This document shows, one piece after another, positions 62,561 through 64,000 of a stretch of 64,000 nt of DNA. Under the pieces are notes generated by a model that saw only the letters and a list, made by a program, of their open reading frames with translations, was not told where the DNA came from and searched no databases. The position numbers were made by a program, and so were the translations under genes. Positions within the stretch are counted from its first letter, which is position 1; every line of letters begins with the position of its first letter. Origin of the DNA: Bacteroidaceae bacterium (GTDB taxonomy: Bacteria; Bacteroidota; Bacteroidia; Bacteroidales; Bacteroidaceae); the NCBI GenBank assembly GCA_017940185.1, contig JAGAZE010000008.1:44741-108740 (forward strand). The letters run 5' to 3'.

Positions 62561-63182
62561 AGCCGCTACCATGTAAACAAACTACGCAATGATTTCTGCT
62601 TACTGTCAGGCTGTACCGTCAGGCATGTTCTGACAAGCCGCCGACCTGCCAAAAATCACATTCCCCCCTTCTCACGAAGGAGGACGATGCTAAGAAACTA
62701 ATATAGAAATTTTGCCTGCACGCTTGCACCAACGCTCATAATCGCCTGACAAAACGGGAGATAAGGAGTGCAGGCAATTTTTGGTGCCTGCACCTGCCTG
62801 CACCCGTTTACGCGGAAAAGAAATCAAGGAGAAAAAGGGGGAAATCGCAAGTATTGCCCAATTGCAATGTGATTGGGGCTTGATTGCTGTGTAATCGGGC
62901 AATAGTTGGAAGGTAATTGGGCTTTACTTGCACTCTAATTGGGCAATACTTGCAATGCGATTGGGCAACAGTTGCTTTGTCGTCTTTCCCTTCGCAAAGG
63001 GAATGGGTGCAGGCGGTGTAGGCAGTGCAAGCACCGAAAATTTGCCTACACTCACGCAACGCACTGACAGACAGTGAGAAATGTCGGAAGGGTGTAAGCA
63101 AAAGGGAAAAGCGCAGTTTTTACCTTACCAGGGATGCGACCATGAAGAACGTGATGCAGTCCAAAAAAAGTCGGTGAAAAGT
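62561..63182. other. Second repeat-rich intergenic island
   Basis: No credible gene. It holds GTGCAGGC/TGCCTGCAC hairpins (for example 62768-62776 with 62785-62793), six 22-bp tandem units (62847-62978) and a set of TGTAGGC/TGCAAGC repeats at about 63000-63110. The organisation mirrors that of 21520-22020. Confidence 0.6.
62847..62978. repeat. Tandem array of six 22-bp units (array B)
   Basis: Units start at 62847, 62869, 62891, 62913, 62935 and 62957, with core ATTGGGCAACAGTTGC or variants; the first unit is in the opposite orientation. Units differ at several positions, yet the 22-base period is exact. Same family as the five units at 21909-22017. Confidence 0.8.
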
Positions 63183-63212
63183 TTGCTGGTATCAGAAAAG
63201 TACCTACCTTTG
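63183..63212 (+). promoter_or_regulatory. Promoter of tRNA-Arg
   Basis: TTG (63183-63185, within TTTG), 19-base spacer, TACCTTTG (63205-63212); a full match, 25 bases before the tRNA. Confidence 0.8.
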
Positions 63213-63237
63213 CAGTCGCAATCCAAAAATCAAGGCT

Positions 63238-63311
63238 GGCTCCCTAGCTCAACTGAATAGAGCATCTGACTACGGATCAGAAGGTTGTGGGTTTGAATCC
63301 CGCGGGAGTCA
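63238..63311 (+). tRNA. tRNA-Arg (anticodon ACG)
   Basis: 74 bases. Acceptor stem GGCTCCC/GGGAGTC (one G-T pair), D arm with AGCTCAACTGAATAGAGC, anticodon stem CTGAC/GATCAG region with loop TACGGAT and anticodon ACG, T arm with GGGTTTGAATCCC, discriminator A. CCA is not encoded. A34 is expected to be deaminated to inosine by TadA, reading CGU, CGC and CGA. Confidence 0.93.
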
Positions 63312-63374
63312 CAAAGCAAAAAGAAAACCTGACTGAAAGTTTGCTTTTGAGTCAGGTTTTCTTTTTGCTTTGTG
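63310..63374 (+). terminator. Very long terminator stem after tRNA-Arg
   Basis: A perfect 25-bp stem (63310-63334 with 63350-63374) around a 15-base loop; the left arm begins at the last bases of the tRNA. The A-rich left arm and T-rich right arm resemble a bidirectional intrinsic terminator. Confidence 0.85.
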
Positions 63375-63549
63375 TTGCTTGGCCCGTGGTAGGGTGGGGA
63401 AGATGTTCAAGAGGTTTTAGCAGGGTGTAGGCGCAGGGTATTGGAGGACGCATTGCAGTTGCTCATTCTTGTGCAAAGATATGGAAGTGAAATCAAGTAG
63501 AAGAGACAGTTCTGCCCAGACAAGGTGCAGTTATCTTAGAAAAAACGAG

Positions 63550-63557
63550 TATCTTTG
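63550..63557 (+). promoter_or_regulatory. TATCTTTG -7 element of the retropepsin-like gene
   Basis: A perfect TAnnTTTG 41 bases before the ATG at 63599. Confidence 0.5.
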
Positions 63558-63598
63558 CAGACAGATAAGTAAATCGGAATTTAACGACGTATAAAGAT

Positions 63599-64000
63599 AT
63601 GAGACTACTTCTTTCAACCTTTTTTCTATTGCTCCAGAGTACTGCCTTATATGCTCAGGAACAAAGTTTTGAGTTTATTTCCAATCACATATATCTGAAT
63701 GCAGAGGTGAACGGGAAAACTGCACACCTTGTTTTTGACACAGGTTCAGCCGATGTGTATCTGGACAGCACATGGCTTGCCGAGAGCGGAGTCAAATATT
63801 CCCAGATGGGAAAGGCAATGGTGCGTGGCGCGGGGAAAGAGACCAAACCAACCGTACTAATTTTTTCCGGAGTAAATATCTCGCTGGAAGGAAAGCAGTA
63901 TTCCCCACAAATGGTGCCCATCATCGATCTGCGCGCCATTCTTGGTAATAAAGCCGATGGCATCTTGGGGCTTAGTCAGTGGAAGGGAAAAGTCATCACC
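63599..64000 (+). CDS. Retropepsin-like aspartic protease, N-terminal part
   Basis: 134 residues visible; the gene continues past the right edge. A signal peptide (MRLLLSTFFLLLQSTALYAQ) is followed by a single-domain aspartic protease fold: NHIYLNAEVNGKTAHLVFDTGSADVYLDSTWL with the catalytic Asp in DTGS, a flap region, and ADGILGL, the hydrophobic-hydrophobic-Gly motif after the fold. A periplasmic or secreted protease, or a domain of a larger one, is expected. Bacteroidota often carry such proteins with a PDZ domain, which would lie outside the window. Confidence 0.8.
   Translation, partial: MRLLLSTFFLLLQSTALYAQEQSFEFISNHIYLNAEVNGKTAHLVFDTGSADVYLDSTWLAESGVKYSQMGKAMVRGAGKETKPTVLIFSGVNISLEGKQYSPQMVPIIDLRAILGNKADGILGLSQWKGKVIT

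Noticed and set aside
63238-63311. tRNA-Arg as integration site of an island
   Set aside because: No integrase, no duplicated tRNA 3' end and no accessory genes are visible on the downstream side within the window.

Overview
The window reads as a chromosomal segment of a member of the Bacteroidota, most likely Prevotellaceae. Support comes from many TAnnTTTG promoter elements (some with an upstream TTG), the near absence of Shine-Dalgarno sequences, a C10 (streptopain/interpain-type) protease, BspA-type leucine-rich repeat proteins, secreted proteins ending in a GIYIxxGKK motif, a short RpoD-type primary sigma factor, Na+-NQR subunits and Bacteroidota DUF families (DUF3078, DUF1573, DUF5715, DUF2520). 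The species cannot be named from the sequence alone.

Layout. 1-5.1 kb: a truncated YiiX-like hydrolase, a nucleoside phosphorylase, a large secreted C10 protease and a YigZ protein. 5.2-9.2 kb: an unusual unit in which an ECF sigma factor is fused in one reading frame to a transmembrane helix, a periplasmic linker and an outer-membrane-type beta-barrel domain. It is followed by a radical SAM/SPASM gene overlapping a Gfo/Idh/MocA oxidoreductase gene. A promoter-like element with conserved ends and a diverged 17-bp spacer lies before the sigma gene and again before the radical SAM gene, so the fusion may control itself and the pair. 9.2-21.5 kb: an AT-richer accessory region bracketed by a perfect 49-bp direct repeat. 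It carries an AAA ATPase + RloB pair, a complete QatABCD anti-phage system, a MITE-like element with perfect 20-bp inverted ends, and a cassette of secreted or lipid-anchored proteins including two BspA-type proteins flanking a small P-loop NTPase. 21.5-22.2 kb is a repeat-rich intergenic island.

22.2-62.5 kb is mostly housekeeping: mscL/gapA divergent pair, rubrerythrin, glyA, radA, a substrate-binding protein and a TPR protein, rhaD-fucO (end of rhamnose breakdown), an SDR-type threonine dehydrogenase, rpoD, a lon-tgt-lptG-DEAD helicase run, DUF1573-DUF3078, aspS, a seven-gene run phoH-menG-aroE-prfA-kdsC-maf-DPP III, DUF5715-gph, ribE with a long leader, a FemAB-like acyltransferase, DUF2520, nqrE-nqrF with their own promoter, an AlkZ-related/YjbR/flavodoxin operon and an EamA transporter. 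62.7-63.1 kb is a second repeat-rich island sharing a 22-bp tandem repeat family with the first. It is followed by tRNA-Arg(ACG) with an excellent promoter and terminator, and by a truncated retropepsin-like protease gene.

The strongest candidates for undescribed biology are the one-polypeptide sigma/envelope-barrel regulator with its paired promoter elements, and the two intergenic islands of 22-bp phased repeats.
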